Below are positions 10,791-21,300 of a DNA stretch of 64,000 bases, piece by piece. The notes under the pieces are model-generated. The model did no database searches and was not told the DNA's origin. It saw only the letters and a list, made by a program, of their open reading frames with translations. Every line of letters starts with the position of its first letter. Position 1 is the stretch's first letter. The stretch comes from Billgrantia zhangzhouensis (lineage in GTDB: Bacteria; Pseudomonadota; Gammaproteobacteria; Pseudomonadales; Halomonadaceae). The DNA lies in the NCBI RefSeq assembly GCF_021404465.1, contig NZ_JABFTT010000008.1:124001-188000 (forward strand). The letters run 5' to 3'. Made by a program: the position numbers and the translations under genes.

Positions 10791-11516
10791 TCAGTTGGTC
10801 GCGCGGTGGCGCAATGGGGTGATTCCCTGGGTCACCATCAAGTCCTCGGCGCGGTTGAGCTCCCGGGTGTCGTCGTAAGGGCCGACCATGACGCGGTGCC
10901 AGGTCTGGCCGTCGGCGGACTGCACCTGGCTGACCTGGGCCATCAGGCTCAGATTGCGCAGACGCTGGCGCAACTGCTCGGCATCTTCGGGCTGGCGGAA
11001 TGATGCCGCCTGCAGCATGTAACGCGTACCCGCCGGTGCCGCTGCCTCGCTGGCCGGGGTGGCGCTCACCTCGTCGCGCAGATTGGCGGCGATCACCTGG
11101 GCGATGGGATCGTCGGCCGGTGCCGGTTCGGCGGCGGTATTGCCGTCAATGGGAGGTGGCACGTTGACTGCCGGTTCAGGCGGCGAGGCGGTGGAGGCGA
11201 CCTCACGTGGCGCTACGACTTCCTCGGGCAGCAGGGTGTAGAACTCGAAGGTCGGCATGCGCGGTTCGCGCGGCTCGATGGTCGGCGCGGGTTCGCTGAC
11301 TTCCGTGGGTGTCCGCGGGATCAGGTTGGCCAGCGGCGAGTCGCTGTCTTCCTGCCATGGAGCGGAGCCGTGCTGGTGCTGGGCCAGCAGGAAGCCCGCA
11401 ATGACGCCGCCGACGCCCCACACCCAGCCGGGCAGGCGAAAGCCCTCGCGCCGGGCGGGGGCTCGTTTGCGGCTGGTGGTGGCGCCACGCTTCTTGGGCG
11501 TGCGACGAGCGGCCAT
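10791..11516 (-). CDS. SPOR-domain (FtsN-like) inner-membrane protein
   Basis: The 241-residue protein has a short basic cytoplasmic N-terminus (about 27 residues rich in Arg/Lys), one membrane helix (LPGWVWGVGGVIAGFLLAQ), a Pro/Glu/Ala-rich periplasmic linker, and a C-terminal SPOR domain of about 75 residues (YMLQAASFRQPEDAEQLRQ ... VMVGPYDDTRELNRAE). SPOR domains bind denuded peptidoglycan at septa. It follows argS by 3 bp and precedes hslVU, as in Pseudomonas. It could be the functional FtsN, but that name is not proven by the domain alone. Confidence 0.88.
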   Translation of the reverse strand: MAARRTPKKRGATTSRKRAPARREGFRLPGWVWGVGGVIAGFLLAQHQHGSAPWQEDSDSPLANLIPRTPTEVSEPAPTIEPREPRMPTFEFYTLLPEEVVAPREVASTASPPEPAVNVPPPIDGNTAAEPAPADDPIAQVIAANLRDEVSATPASEAAAPAGTRYMLQAASFRQPEDAEQLRQRLRNLSLMAQVSQVQSADGQTWHRVMVGPYDDTRELNRAEDLMVTQGITPLRHRATN

Positions 11517-11519
11517 GGC

Positions 11520-13205
11520 TTACATCTCCTCCGGGGCGCTGACGCCAAGCAGGTCGAGGCCGTTGCGCAGCACCTGGCGTGTGGCCAGGCCCAGGGCCAG
11601 GCGGGCGTTGCGCAGCTCGTCGTCCTCGACCATGACCTTCACCGCGTTATAGCAGGAGTGGAATTCGGCGGCGAGATCCAGCAGATACTGGGCCACCTGC
11701 TGCGGTTCGCGCGAGGCGGCGGCATGGTCGACGACCTCGGGGAAGCGTGCCAGCCGGTTCATCACCGCCTTTTCCTGATCCTCCGCCAGACGGCCCAGGC
11801 TGACCATCGCCAAGTCATGATCGAAGTTCAGCCCCTGGGCTTCAGCCTTGCGCAGCATGCTGCACACCCGCGCATGGGCGTACTGCACGTAGTAGACCGG
11901 GTTGTCGTTGGACTGCGAGCGGGCCAGGTCGATGTCGAAAGTGAGCTGCGAATCGGCGCGGCGTGCGGCGAGGAAGAAGCGCGTGGCATCGCGGCCCACT
12001 TCGTCGATCAGGTCGCGTACGGTGACGTAGCTGCCGGCGCGCTTGGAGAGCTTCACCTCCACGCCGGAGCGGGTCACCATCACCATTTGGTGCAGCACGT
12101 AGTCGGGCCAGCCTTGGGGGATGCCGGCCTCCAGCGCTTGCAGTCCGGCACGCACCCGGGTCACGGTGGAATGGTGATCGGCACCCTGCTCGTTGATAAC
12201 GGTGGTAAAGCCACGCTGCCACTTGTTCAGGTGATAGGCCACGTCGGGCAGGAAGTAGGTGTAGCTGCCGTCGGACTTGCGCATCACCCGGTCCTTGTCG
12301 TCGCCAAAGTCGGTGGTGCGCAGCCACAGGGCGCCGTCCTGCTCGTAGGTGTGGCCGCCTGCGATCAGGCGCTCCACCGCTTCTTCCACCTTGCCTTCGC
12401 GATAGAGCGACGACTCCAGGAAGTAGACGTCGAAGGAGACGCCGAAGGCCTTGAGATCGAGATCCTGCTCGCGGCGCAGCCAGGCCACGGCGAAGTCGCG
12501 AATGGCATCGAGGTCGTCCGGGTCGGCCTTGGCGGTGACGTGGCGGTCGTCGGCGTGCACCGTTTCGCCGGCCAGATAATCGTTGGCCACCTCAATGATG
12601 TAGTCGCCGCGATAACCATCCTCGGGCCAGGCGTCGTCGTCCGGAGTCAGGCCCTTGGCGCGGGCCTGTACCGAGAGCGCCAGGTTGGCGATCTGGGCCC
12701 CGGCGTCGTTGTAGTAGAACTCGCGGGTCACATCAAAGCCGGTAGCCTCGAGCAACCGACTGATGCAGTCGCCGATGGCGGCACCACGACCGTGGCCAAC
12801 GTGAAGCGGGCCGGTGGGGTTGGCGGAGACGAATTCGACCTGCACCTTCCGGCCGCGCCCGACCAGACTGCGGCCGAAAGTGTCGCCGGCATCCAATACC
12901 TGGCGCACGATCTGGGCGGCGGCGTCGGCGGCGGCGAAGAAGTTGATGAAGCCCGGTCCGGCGATCTCCACCTTCTCCACGGCATCGCTTTGCGGCAGCG
13001 CCGCGACCAGTGCCTCGGCCAGCTCGCGCGGCTTCTTGCCGGCCGGCTTGGCCAGCATCAGTGCCAAGTTGGTGGCGTAGTCGCCGTGAGCCTTGTCCTT
13101 GGTCGGATCGACCTTGACGGTCGGTGCGGCATCGGCGGGCAGTGTGCCCTGCTGCTTGAGCGTATCGACGGCGTTCTCGAGCAGGGAAATGATCGTCTCT
13201 TTCAT
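11520..13205 (-). CDS. argS: Arginyl-tRNA synthetase
   Basis: ArgRS, class I, charges tRNA-Arg; two tRNA-Arg(ACG) genes lie in this window at 48.4-48.7 kb. The 561 residues include an N-terminal Add-1 domain, the HIGH equivalent in [24 protein letters not shown], the KMSK-region equivalent [21 protein letters not shown] and a C-terminal DALR anticodon-binding domain (residues about 440-561, ending [11 protein letters not shown]). The SPOR gene follows after 3 bp. Confidence 0.97.
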   Translation of the reverse strand: MKETIISLLENAVDTLKQQGTLPADAAPTVKVDPTKDKAHGDYATNLALMLAKPAGKKPRELAEALVAALPQSDAVEKVEIAGPGFINFFAAADAAAQIVRQVLDAGDTFGRSLVGRGRKVQVEFVSANPTGPLHVGHGRGAAIGDCISRLLEATGFDVTREFYYNDAGAQIANLALSVQARAKGLTPDDDAWPEDGYRGDYIIEVANDYLAGETVHADDRHVTAKADPDDLDAIRDFAVAWLRREQDLDLKAFGVSFDVYFLESSLYREGKVEEAVERLIAGGHTYEQDGALWLRTTDFGDDKDRVMRKSDGSYTYFLPDVAYHLNKWQRGFTTVINEQGADHHSTVTRVRAGLQALEAGIPQGWPDYVLHQMVMVTRSGVEVKLSKRAGSYVTVRDLIDEVGRDATRFFLAARRADSQLTFDIDLARSQSNDNPVYYVQYAHARVCSMLRKAEAQGLNFDHDLAMVSLGRLAEDQEKAVMNRLARFPEVVDHAAASREPQQVAQYLLDLAAEFHSCYNAVKVMVEDDELRNARLALGLATRQVLRNGLDLLGVSAPEEM

Positions 13206-13386
13206 GAAGCGGCTATGTCCTGTTGCGGCGGGCGCACGAGGCGATGACAGTGGCCAGGTTAGCCTGAGGCACTCGTGAATGGCGCGGCCACGAAGAATGG
13301 CTGGTCGAACATTATCGGCAATTGTGGCGCGGCTTTAAACCCTGCCAGCATCGCTTCGGGCCAAGAGGCGAGCTGGTGGCTCGTGG

Positions 13387-15624
13387 CTAAGCCAGTGTCT
13401 GCGGGTCGACGTCCAGGGACCAGCGCACCCGGCGCGCCTCGGGTGAGGACTCCAACCAGGCGGTGAGCCGGGCGCAGGCGGCATGCAGCTGGCTGCGCCG
13501 ACCGGCGCTCAGCAGCAGTTGGACATGGTAGCGGTTCTGGCGCCGTTCCATGGGCGCGGGCACCGGCCCCAGGCAATGCACGTCGGGAGCGTGTTCGCCG
13601 GTCCAGCCGCGCAGCATTGCTGCTGCCTCGCGGCCAAGCGAGATGGTCGCATCTTCTCGTGGGCTCTCCAGCCGCAGCAGGGCGAGAAAACGATAGGGCG
13701 GCAGCGCGGCGGCACGGCGTTCGGCCAGCAGTTGGCCGGCCAGCGCATCGTAGCCGTGTTCGGCGAGCAGTCGCAGGTGCGGATCGTCGGTGTGCAGAGT
13801 CTGCACCAGCACGCGGCCGGGATGGGCGGCACGGCCGGCACGACCGGCCACTTGGACGAGCAACTGGGCGCTGTGTTCTAGGGCGCGAAAATCGCTGGCG
13901 TAGAGCCCTGCATCGGCATTGACCACGACCACCAGCGTAACGTGGGGTAGATGGTGGCCTTTGGCCAGCATCTGGGTGCCCACCAACAGGCAGGGTTCGC
14001 CGCGCCGCACCTGGGCGAGGGTTTGCTCGAAGGCATCGCGGCGGCGCGTACTGTCACGGTCGATGCGGTGGACCGGTACCTTGGGGAAGAGGCTGGCGAG
14101 CGTCTCTTCGGTGCGCTCGGTACCGCTGCCCAGCGGGCGCAGGTCGGCGCTGCCGCAACTGGGGCAGGCGTCGGGCACCGGGCGGCGTTTGTCGCAATGA
14201 TGGCAGGCGAGCATGGGGGGCTGACGATGCAGCGTCATGTGCGCGTCGCAGTGATCACAGTCGGCGAGCCAGCCGCAGGCATGGCAGGCTAGGGTGGGGG
14301 CGAAGCCGCGGCGATTGATGAACACCAGCACCTGGTGGCCGGCGGACAGGGTCTCGCCGATCGCTTCGATGGCGGGAGCGATGAGCCCGCCCCGGCGCGG
14401 GCGGCCACGCAGATCGATCAGCTCCAGCCGGGCCGGTGGGTGGCGGCTGGCGCGTCGGGTCAGGCGCAGGTGGCGGTAGTGGCCGCTCGCGGCGTGGTGC
14501 AGGCTCTCCAGCGAGGGAGTGGCGCTGCCCAGCAGCAACGGGATGGCATGGTGCTGGGCCCGGGCCACGGCCAGGTCGCGGGCGTGGTAGCGCAGCCCCT
14601 CCTGCTGCTTGAACGAGGCGTCGTGCTCTTCATCGACGATGATGACGCCGGGGCGTGCCAAGGGGGTGAAAATGGCCGAACGGGTGCCGATGACGATGGC
14701 GGCGCGGCCGCTGGCCGCCGCTTCCCAGGCGTCCAGGCGCTCATTGTCGGTGAGCCCCGAGTGCAGTGCCACCACCGGCGCCCGGAAACGCTGGCGGAAG
14801 CGGGACAGGGTCTGAGGCGTCAGGCCGATCTCGGGCACCAGCAGCAGCGCCTGCTGGCCACGGGAGACCACCGCTTCGATGAGCTGCAGGTAGATTTCGG
14901 TCTTGCCGCTGCCGGTGACGCCATGCAGCAGGCAGGGGTGGAAGGTGTCCAGGCGTTCATGGATGGCCGCCAACGCCTGGGCCTGTTCGCGGTTGAGCGG
15001 CAGGGCCGGCTCGGCGAGCAGTTGCTCGGTGGCGGGGTCGGCGGCGGCCAGAGGAATCTCTTCGCGAACGGCCAGCCGTTTTTCCACCAGGGTGGTCAAC
15101 TGCTCGCGGGAATAGCCCTGGGCCACTATCGCTTGGGTAGGCAAGCCGTGTGGATGCTGGCGCAGCATGGCCAGCAGTTCGGCCTGGCGCGGAGCTCGCT
15201 TCAGGCGCGGGTCGTCCGTGCCGGGCTCCGTCAGGGCCTGCCAGCGCTCGCGCATACGCCCGGCCAGGGGGCGACCCTGGCGCAGCAGCACGGGCATCGC
15301 TTGATGCAGTGTGTCGCCAAGCGAATGCTGGTAGTAGCGCGCCGTGAACTGGCACAACCATAGCCAATCCTCAGGCAGCGGCTCGGCATCCAGCCAGGCG
15401 TCCACCGGCTTGAGCTTGTCCGGTGCCAGGTCACTCTGCGCGGCGCACGCCACCACGACCCCGACGACCTGACGGCGGCCGAACGGCACGCGTACCCGAA
15501 TCCCGGGCCGCCACCCTCCCGGCGGCGCCTCATGGCTCGCATGGTAATCGAACAGGCGTCTCAGGGGGCTGGGAATGGCGACGCGCAGTACGCGCGGCGG
15601 GGGCGAAGAGAAGGAATCGGGCAA
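13387..15624 (-). CDS. priA: Primosomal replication restart helicase PriA
   Basis: PriA reloads the replisome at collapsed forks. The 745 residues contain an N-terminal DNA 3'-end binding domain, Walker A in LHGVTGSGKTEIYLQLI, a DEEHD box, and a zinc-binding insertion with paired CxxC motifs (CHACGWLADCDHC and CHHC...CPSCG, near residues 440-490), then the helicase C lobe (GTQMLAKGHHLP, QVAGRAGR). The start is read as TTG at 15622-15624 with GGAGG four bases upstream; no nearby ATG keeps the conserved N-terminus. It diverges from rpmE. Confidence 0.95.
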   Translation of the reverse strand: MPDSFSSPPPRVLRVAIPSPLRRLFDYHASHEAPPGGWRPGIRVRVPFGRRQVVGVVVACAAQSDLAPDKLKPVDAWLDAEPLPEDWLWLCQFTARYYQHSLGDTLHQAMPVLLRQGRPLAGRMRERWQALTEPGTDDPRLKRAPRQAELLAMLRQHPHGLPTQAIVAQGYSREQLTTLVEKRLAVREEIPLAAADPATEQLLAEPALPLNREQAQALAAIHERLDTFHPCLLHGVTGSGKTEIYLQLIEAVVSRGQQALLLVPEIGLTPQTLSRFRQRFRAPVVALHSGLTDNERLDAWEAAASGRAAIVIGTRSAIFTPLARPGVIIVDEEHDASFKQQEGLRYHARDLAVARAQHHAIPLLLGSATPSLESLHHAASGHYRHLRLTRRASRHPPARLELIDLRGRPRRGGLIAPAIEAIGETLSAGHQVLVFINRRGFAPTLACHACGWLADCDHCDAHMTLHRQPPMLACHHCDKRRPVPDACPSCGSADLRPLGSGTERTEETLASLFPKVPVHRIDRDSTRRRDAFEQTLAQVRRGEPCLLVGTQMLAKGHHLPHVTLVVVVNADAGLYASDFRALEHSAQLLVQVAGRAGRAAHPGRVLVQTLHTDDPHLRLLAEHGYDALAGQLLAERRAAALPPYRFLALLRLESPREDATISLGREAAAMLRGWTGEHAPDVHCLGPVPAPMERRQNRYHVQLLLSAGRRSQLHAACARLTAWLESSPEARRVRWSLDVDPQTLA

Positions 15625-15833
15625 TTGGCCTCCGGCGTCGACTCTGCTAGAATATCCGGCCCGTCGTGACGTCTGTCCCTCTTGCTTCCTGGTGTTGGCA
15701 GAAGGGTGTCAGGCTCTTGGCGGCTACCGGTTGGTTAACGAACTTAATGTTCAACGAGTAGCGACGACAGACAACCCGTATGCGGTGCCTGGCAACGGAT
15801 CAGGTGGCGGCATACCGCTCCATGAGGCTCAAG

Positions 15834-16049
15834 ATGAAACAAGGTATTCACCCGGATTACAAGACGGTCACCGCCACTTGCTCTTGCGGCGCGACCTTCG
15901 AGATCGGCTCTACCGCCGGTCATGACCTGTCACTGGATGTCTGCTCCCAGTGTCACCCCTTCTATACCGGCAAGCAGAAGCAGGCGACCACCGGTGGTCG
16001 CGTCGAGCGTTTCAACAAGCGTTTCGGTGCCGCCATCAAGCGTGGCTGA
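15834..16049 (+). CDS. rpmE: 50S ribosomal protein L31
   Basis: The 71-residue protein begins MKQGIHPDY and carries the zinc-binding (C+) cysteine set: TCSCG near residue 17 and [14 protein letters not shown], so it is the RpmE zinc form and not the RpmE2 paralogue. The start at 15834 has GAGG six bases upstream; longer frames add unrelated residues. A TAGAAT hexamer at about 15650 lies in the priA-rpmE gap and may be the -10 box. The gene ends in a strong terminator. Confidence 0.96.
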   Translation: MKQGIHPDYKTVTATCSCGATFEIGSTAGHDLSLDVCSQCHPFYTGKQKQATTGGRVERFNKRFGAAIKRG

Positions 16050-16081
16050 TTCGCCATTGCCGCGAGCATCATCGCTCGGAG

Positions 16082-16108
16082 ACCCGCCTTCATGGCGGGT
16101 TTTCTTTT
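16082..16108 (+). terminator. rpmE intrinsic terminator
   Basis: ACCCGCC and GGCGGGT pair around a five-base loop and are followed by TTTTCTTTT, 32 bp after the rpmE stop. Confidence 0.9.
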
Positions 16109-16292
16109 GCGCGGCGTAAGGCTGCGATAAGGTAAACGTTATAGCTGGGGCTTTTGGCATAACTTGCAGCAAATAGAGTCGAATGTTCGCGAACGAGCGT
16201 TCAAAATCGCTAAATGGGACGGCTGTTGAGCTGTGGAAGGTTTTTCTATATTGTAGGTGGCCTTCCCAAGAGATGGATACCGGACTCACAGC

Positions 16293-17564
16293 ATGACAGA
16301 CGCCAAGAAGCAGGCCGCGCTGGATTATCACGCCAAACCGATTCCCGGAAAGCTTTCCGTGGAACTGACCAAGCCCACTGCGACCGCTCGTGATCTTTCC
16401 CTTGCCTACAGTCCTGGTGTCGCCGAGCCGGTGCGCGAGATCGCACGAGACCCCGAGAATGCCTATCGCTACACCGGCAAGGGCAACCTGGTCGCGGTGA
16501 TTTCCGACGGCAGTGCCATTCTCGGCCTGGGCAACCTGGGACCGCTGGCCAGCAAGCCGGTGATGGAAGGCAAGGGGGTGTTGTTCAAGTGCTTCGCCGG
16601 CATCAATTCGGTGGATATCGAGGTCAATGCCGAAAGTCCGCAGGCCTTCATCGATACGGTGGCGCGCATTGCCGATACCTGGGGTGGCATCAACCTTGAG
16701 GATATCAAGGCGCCCGAGTGTTTCGAGATCGAGCAGGCGCTCATCGAACAGTGCAGCATCCCCGTATTCCACGACGATCAGCATGGCACCGCCATCGTCA
16801 CGGCGGCCGGCATGCTCAATGCGCTGGAGATCGCCGGCAAGCGTCTCGAAGAGGCCAGGATCGTCTGTCTTGGCGCCGGAGCCGCGGCGATTGCTTGCAT
16901 GAAGCTGCTGGTGGCCTGTGGCGCCCGCTCCGAGAACCTGATCATGCTCGACCGTCGTGGGGTCATCCATGCCGGGCGCGAAGGGCTCAATCCCTACAAG
17001 GCGATGTTCGCGGTGGAGACCGACAAGCGCACGTTGGACGACGCCATCGACGGTGCCGACGTGTTCATCGGCCTGTCCGGGCCCAACCTGATGACCGCCG
17101 AGCACATGCGGAAGATGGCGCCGAACCCCATCGTCTTCGCCTGCACCAACCCCGATCCGGAGATTCACCCCGATGTAGCGCGGGAAGCGCGGCCCGACGT
17201 GATCATGGCCACCGGTCGCTCCGACTACCCCAATCAGGTCAATAACGTATTGGGCTTCCCCTTCATCTTCCGCGGTGCGCTGGACGTGCGCGCCACGCGC
17301 ATCAACGAAGAGATGAAAGTGGCTGCCGTGCATGCCCTCAAGGATCTGGCGCGCGAGCCGGTGCCTCAGGCGGTGCTCGATGCCTATGATCGTGAGCACA
17401 TGGAGTTCGGCCCCGAGTATATCATCCCCACGCCGGTCGACGTGCGGCTGCTCGAGCGTATCCCGGCGGCAGTGGCTCAGGCCGCGGTGGACTCGGGCGT
17501 GGCGCGGCGTCCCTATCCCGCGCACTACCCGCTGAAGACCGTGGATGACGTCTATGGCGGCTGA
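16293..17564 (+). CDS. maeB: NADP-dependent malic enzyme, short form
   Basis: Malic enzyme oxidatively decarboxylates malate to pyruvate and makes NADPH. The 423-residue protein is the short bacterial form without the phosphotransacetylase domain fused in E. coli MaeB. Features are [36 protein letters not shown], the metal-binding [12 protein letters not shown] and the nucleotide fold [16 protein letters not shown]. The start at 16293 ([16 protein letters not shown]) is favoured over an in-frame ATG 12 codons upstream, because MTDAKKQ.. matches family N-termini. It is monocistronic, and the oadGAB decarboxylase elsewhere in the window acts on the same C4/C3 node. Confidence 0.93.
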   Translation: MTDAKKQAALDYHAKPIPGKLSVELTKPTATARDLSLAYSPGVAEPVREIARDPENAYRYTGKGNLVAVISDGSAILGLGNLGPLASKPVMEGKGVLFKCFAGINSVDIEVNAESPQAFIDTVARIADTWGGINLEDIKAPECFEIEQALIEQCSIPVFHDDQHGTAIVTAAGMLNALEIAGKRLEEARIVCLGAGAAAIACMKLLVACGARSENLIMLDRRGVIHAGREGLNPYKAMFAVETDKRTLDDAIDGADVFIGLSGPNLMTAEHMRKMAPNPIVFACTNPDPEIHPDVAREARPDVIMATGRSDYPNQVNNVLGFPFIFRGALDVRATRINEEMKVAAVHALKDLAREPVPQAVLDAYDREHMEFGPEYIIPTPVDVRLLERIPAAVAQAAVDSGVARRPYPAHYPLKTVDDVYGG

Positions 17565-17595
17565 CGGCAGCCGACTGTAGGCATTGCCCTGGTGT

Positions 17596-17623
17596 AACGC
17601 GCCGGCCTTTGGGTCGGCGCGTT
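17596..17623. terminator. Hairpin between convergent maeB and DUF481 gene
   Basis: A stem with AACGCGCCG and CGGCGCGTT arms lies 32 bp after the maeB stop. There is no clear U-tract on either strand, so it is a probable rather than certain terminator. Confidence 0.5.
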
Positions 17624-17658
17624 GCGATCTGGCGTGTCGTCGTGCTCCAGAGTCGGAG

Positions 17659-18405
17659 TCACCAAGTGTAGAGTAGCGTCACGTTGGTGGTGTGGTCGGT
17701 ATTCGCATCCGCCGTTTCGGGTGGACTGGAGTTGTGCTTGATCTCATGCGAGAGGCGCAGCGAGAGCCGTGAGTTGAGTCGCGACGTGAGTGACGACACC
17801 GACCGCGAGATGGTGTTGACATCGGTGGCTTCCACTGACATCTCCTGGCGCAGGTTCGAGTTGTCGGAAAATGTCCACTGATAGTCGAGCGCGCTGTAGG
17901 CGACGCCGAGGTTGTCGTTCCCGTCGTCCCTTACCCGATCGTGGCGAAACCCGGGGCCGCCCTCGAGTGACAGCCGATGTTGCTCGCGGTCGATGACGTC
18001 GCGACCGTAGCCGGCAATGGCGGTGAACTGTTGGTCGTAGCCGCTGAAGCGGTCCTTCTCCCAGCGGGCGAAGCCGAACAGGTAGTGTGGGCCGTGGAAG
18101 TCGTAGCGTTCACGGCCCGAGAGAAGATATTGCTCGGCGCTGGTTTCGCCGTTGCGGGTTACGTTGCGTACTTCGCCGCGCAGCGTGTGGATCCAGCTTC
18201 CGGTCAGCCAGGCGAGGCGGCTCTTGCCGATCAGGGTCTGGCTGTCGGTATTGCCGGCGAGATGAGTGTAGCCGAGCTCGGCTTCGCCGCTGAAAGTCGG
18301 GGCATCATCCTCCGGCGGTGGAGGCGCATAGAAGACGCTGGCGGCAAGGGCGGTGCCCGGTAACAGCGCCAATCCGATGACGCTCCATGACATTAGGCGT
18401 GGCAT
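17659..18405 (-). CDS. DUF481 family outer-membrane protein
   Basis: The 248-residue protein has a signal peptide (MSWSVIGLALLPGTALAA, cleavage near residue 22) and then a Pro/Asp-rich stretch before an antiparallel beta-strand-rich body. The pattern of GEAELGYTHLAGNTDSQTLIGKSRL, alternating polar/aromatic strands and a final aromatic residue (YTW) fit the DUF481/YdiY salt-induced outer-membrane family. No function is established. It is a single gene with its own short leader, next to mrcA on the same strand. Confidence 0.85.
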   Translation of the reverse strand: MPRLMSWSVIGLALLPGTALAASVFYAPPPPEDDAPTFSGEAELGYTHLAGNTDSQTLIGKSRLAWLTGSWIHTLRGEVRNVTRNGETSAEQYLLSGRERYDFHGPHYLFGFARWEKDRFSGYDQQFTAIAGYGRDVIDREQHRLSLEGGPGFRHDRVRDDGNDNLGVAYSALDYQWTFSDNSNLRQEMSVEATDVNTISRSVSSLTSRLNSRLSLRLSHEIKHNSSPPETADANTDHTTNVTLLYTW

Positions 18406-18508
18406 GGCTGAATTACCTGTCCTGTTGTCCCGCTAACGGGCCGCATCAAGAGCGGCCTGTGGTGGTTGGCAAGACGTGGGCGGCCTCCGTGCCGCCCGGG
18501 CGATGTCG

Positions 18509-21031
18509 TCAGAAGATCGCTTCGTAGCTTCCCGTCCCCTGTGAACCGCTGCGCTGCTCGACCTCCTGCTCGATCCGGCGCGGCTCCATGTCCGGCAGGT
18601 AGTCGGGATGGAATATCTCGTTGATGCCGCCTGGCTGGCCATCGGCCAGACGCCGGCCGGTCTGCTCGTCGATGCGAGCCGTGACCAGTCCCGCGGGCCG
18701 TTCGGGCCTGGCTTCGGGGCGTCCGTTCAGCGCGTTGCCCATGAAGTCGATCCAGATAGGCAAGGCCGCATTGCCGCCGTACTCGGCGATCGACTCGTTA
18801 TTGTCCTTGCCGACCCATACGGTCGCTACCAGATCGTCATTGTACCCGGCGAACCAGCCGTCGCGCTGGTCGTTGGTGGTACCGGTCTTGCCGACCACGT
18901 CGTTGCGGTTGAGCGACAGCGCAGCGCGTCCTGTACCGCTCTCGATCACGTCGCGCAACATGTCGCGCAGGATGTAGACGGCGGTAGGGTCGGCGACCCT
19001 GGGGGCCACGTCGTAGCGCTTGCCGTCGATCTCGACTTCGGTCTGTCCATCGCGACAGTCGTGGCAGGCAATGGCCGGCTGGGCTTCGCTGATGAGCTGG
19101 TCGTCGTTGCCGCGGGTCACGCGCTCGATGAACCAGGGAGAGACCTGGAAGCCGCCGTTGGCCAGCACGGCATAGGCGTTGGTCATCTCCAGCGGAGTGA
19201 GATCGGCACTGCCCAAGGCCAACGACAGGCCGCGGGGCAGCCGGCTCGGAGCAAAACCGAACCCTTCCAGGTACTCGATGGTGTTTTCCAGCCCCAGGGT
19301 TTGCAGGATGCGAATGGTGACCAGGTTGCGCGAGCGTGCCAGTGCCACGCGCAGACGAGTCGGGCCGAGGAAATCGCCGCTGGAGTTCACCGGTCTCCAC
19401 AGGCTGCTGCCGTCATGCATCACCACTGGGGCGTCGTTGACCACGGTGGAAGCTGTCATCAGGCCGGTGTCGAGTGCCGCAAGAAAGACGAAGGGCTTGA
19501 AGATCGAGCCTGACTGGCGTTGCGCCTGTACCGCACGGTTGAACTTGCTGGCGTTGAAGCTGAAGCCGCCCTGCAGGGCGAGAATGGCGCCGCTACGTGG
19601 ATCCATCACCACGATAGAGCCTTCGGCGTCAGGACGCTGGGAGAGTCGCCAACTGTTGTCGTCACGCTGCAGGATGCGCACCAGATCGCCGGTGCGGGCA
19701 ATGTCGGCGGCGGAGCCCGGCTCCGGGCCACGTGCACGCGGGCTACGGTATTCGCGTGCCCAGGAAAGACCTTCCCAATTCAGGGTAACGATCTCGGCGT
19801 TGCGCGTCAGTACGCGCATTTCGCGGCCTTCGCTGGCCACTACGATAGCCGGCTGCAGCGGGCCGAAGCCGGGCGTGCGTTCCAGTACCCGTAACCAGTT
19901 GCTGACATCGCCGTCAATGCCTTCCACGCGGGTCTGGCTGCGCTCGGCGGCCTGGCGCGCGGTCTGCATGATTTCGGGGGATTCGTCGAGTTCCTCTTCC
20001 AGCCCGCGGCGCTCGGTGCGCTCCTGTGCTTCGGCCAGGCTGGCGGGAATGTCGCGCTCTTCCGGACCGCGCCAGCCATGGCGGGTATCGTAGTCGATCA
20101 AGCCGCGGGCCAGGGCCTGGCGGGCGAAGGGCTGCAGCTCGCTGTCCAGGGTGGTATGGATGCGGTAGCCGCCGGTATAGGCCTCTTCGCCGAACTGTTC
20201 GAGGGCGTACTGGCGGGCCATCTCGGCCACATAGTCGGCGTCCACTTCGACCTGGGCAACATGTCGGCGTGCGGTGGTCGGCTCCTGTACGGCTGCCTCG
20301 TAGGTGGCTTGGTCGATATGGCCGAGTTGGCGCATGCGGTAGAGGATCCAGTTGCGACGGATCAGTGAGCGTTCGGGGTTGGCCAGAGGATTGAACAGCG
20401 AGGGCGCCTTGGGCAGACCGGCGATCATCGCCTTCTGCGCCAGGGTGAGTTCCTCCAGCGGCTTGTTGTAATAGACCTCCGCGGCGGCAGCGATGCCGTA
20501 GGCGCGGTGACCGAGGAAAATCTTGTTGACGTAGAGTTCGAGGATTTCCTCCTTGGTCAGGATGCGCTCCATCTGCAGCGCCAGGAGAATCTCGCGTATC
20601 TTGCGGGTGAAGGTACGGTCGAGCGTGAGCAGGTAGTTACGCGCCACCTGCATGGTAATGGTGGAGCCACCTGACTGGATGTCGCCGCTGGCGACCAGCT
20701 CCACCGCCGCACGGGCCAGGCCACGGGGATCGACGCCGCGATGCTCGAAGAAAGAGGCATCTTCGGCGGCCAGCAGGGCCTGAATGAAGTCTTCGGGGAT
20801 TTCGTCGAACGAGACCGCCATGCGACGCTCTTCGCCATATTCGCCGATCAGCTTCCCGTCACGGGTGAAGATGCGCAGTGGCGTGTGCAGCTCGAAGTCC
20901 TGCAGTTGGCGAACGTCGGGCAAGCCCGGCGAGAAATACAACGCCGCCCCGGCCACGCTGAGCAGCGCCGCGACGGACAATGAGACCAGCAGCCAGAAGG
21001 CCGAGATAACCAGAGTCTTGATCCACTTCAT
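18509..21031 (-). CDS. mrcA: Penicillin-binding protein 1A (glycosyltransferase/transpeptidase)
   Basis: This bifunctional class A PBP polymerises and cross-links peptidoglycan. The 840 residues have an N-terminal membrane anchor (residues about 7-33), a GT51 domain with the catalytic Glu in LLAAEDASFFEHRGVD and GGSTITMQVARNY, an OB-fold-like insertion, and a transpeptidase with the SxxK motif in SGSIFKPF and the KTG box in VGKTGTTNDQRDGWFAGY. It diverges from pilM, the usual gammaproteobacterial arrangement, across a 269-bp gap that must contain both promoters. Confidence 0.96.
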   Translation of the reverse strand: MKWIKTLVISAFWLLVSLSVAALLSVAGAALYFSPGLPDVRQLQDFELHTPLRIFTRDGKLIGEYGEERRMAVSFDEIPEDFIQALLAAEDASFFEHRGVDPRGLARAAVELVASGDIQSGGSTITMQVARNYLLTLDRTFTRKIREILLALQMERILTKEEILELYVNKIFLGHRAYGIAAAAEVYYNKPLEELTLAQKAMIAGLPKAPSLFNPLANPERSLIRRNWILYRMRQLGHIDQATYEAAVQEPTTARRHVAQVEVDADYVAEMARQYALEQFGEEAYTGGYRIHTTLDSELQPFARQALARGLIDYDTRHGWRGPEERDIPASLAEAQERTERRGLEEELDESPEIMQTARQAAERSQTRVEGIDGDVSNWLRVLERTPGFGPLQPAIVVASEGREMRVLTRNAEIVTLNWEGLSWAREYRSPRARGPEPGSAADIARTGDLVRILQRDDNSWRLSQRPDAEGSIVVMDPRSGAILALQGGFSFNASKFNRAVQAQRQSGSIFKPFVFLAALDTGLMTASTVVNDAPVVMHDGSSLWRPVNSSGDFLGPTRLRVALARSRNLVTIRILQTLGLENTIEYLEGFGFAPSRLPRGLSLALGSADLTPLEMTNAYAVLANGGFQVSPWFIERVTRGNDDQLISEAQPAIACHDCRDGQTEVEIDGKRYDVAPRVADPTAVYILRDMLRDVIESGTGRAALSLNRNDVVGKTGTTNDQRDGWFAGYNDDLVATVWVGKDNNESIAEYGGNAALPIWIDFMGNALNGRPEARPERPAGLVTARIDEQTGRRLADGQPGGINEIFHPDYLPDMEPRRIEQEVEQRSGSQGTGSYEAIF

Positions 21032-21300
21032 GAAAAGGCGTTATCCGTGGTGAGAACAGGGGGGAAAGGGCGATGAAAGAGCGCCTTCACTGGCGCGACC
21101 ATTATAAAGAACCGAGGCCGCCTGCCACCAGCGTTGAAGTTGTGTCCCGTCCTGTTTTGTATGCCATGGCAAAATATCATGTAACCTCATTGCTGGTAGT
21201 GCGAGTCTGATCAGCTTTCCGTAGCCAAGCGTTAAAGACTCGCACAAGCAAGATCATAACGAGCGAATCATCGCCACGGCATACGCAAGGACAGCGATTA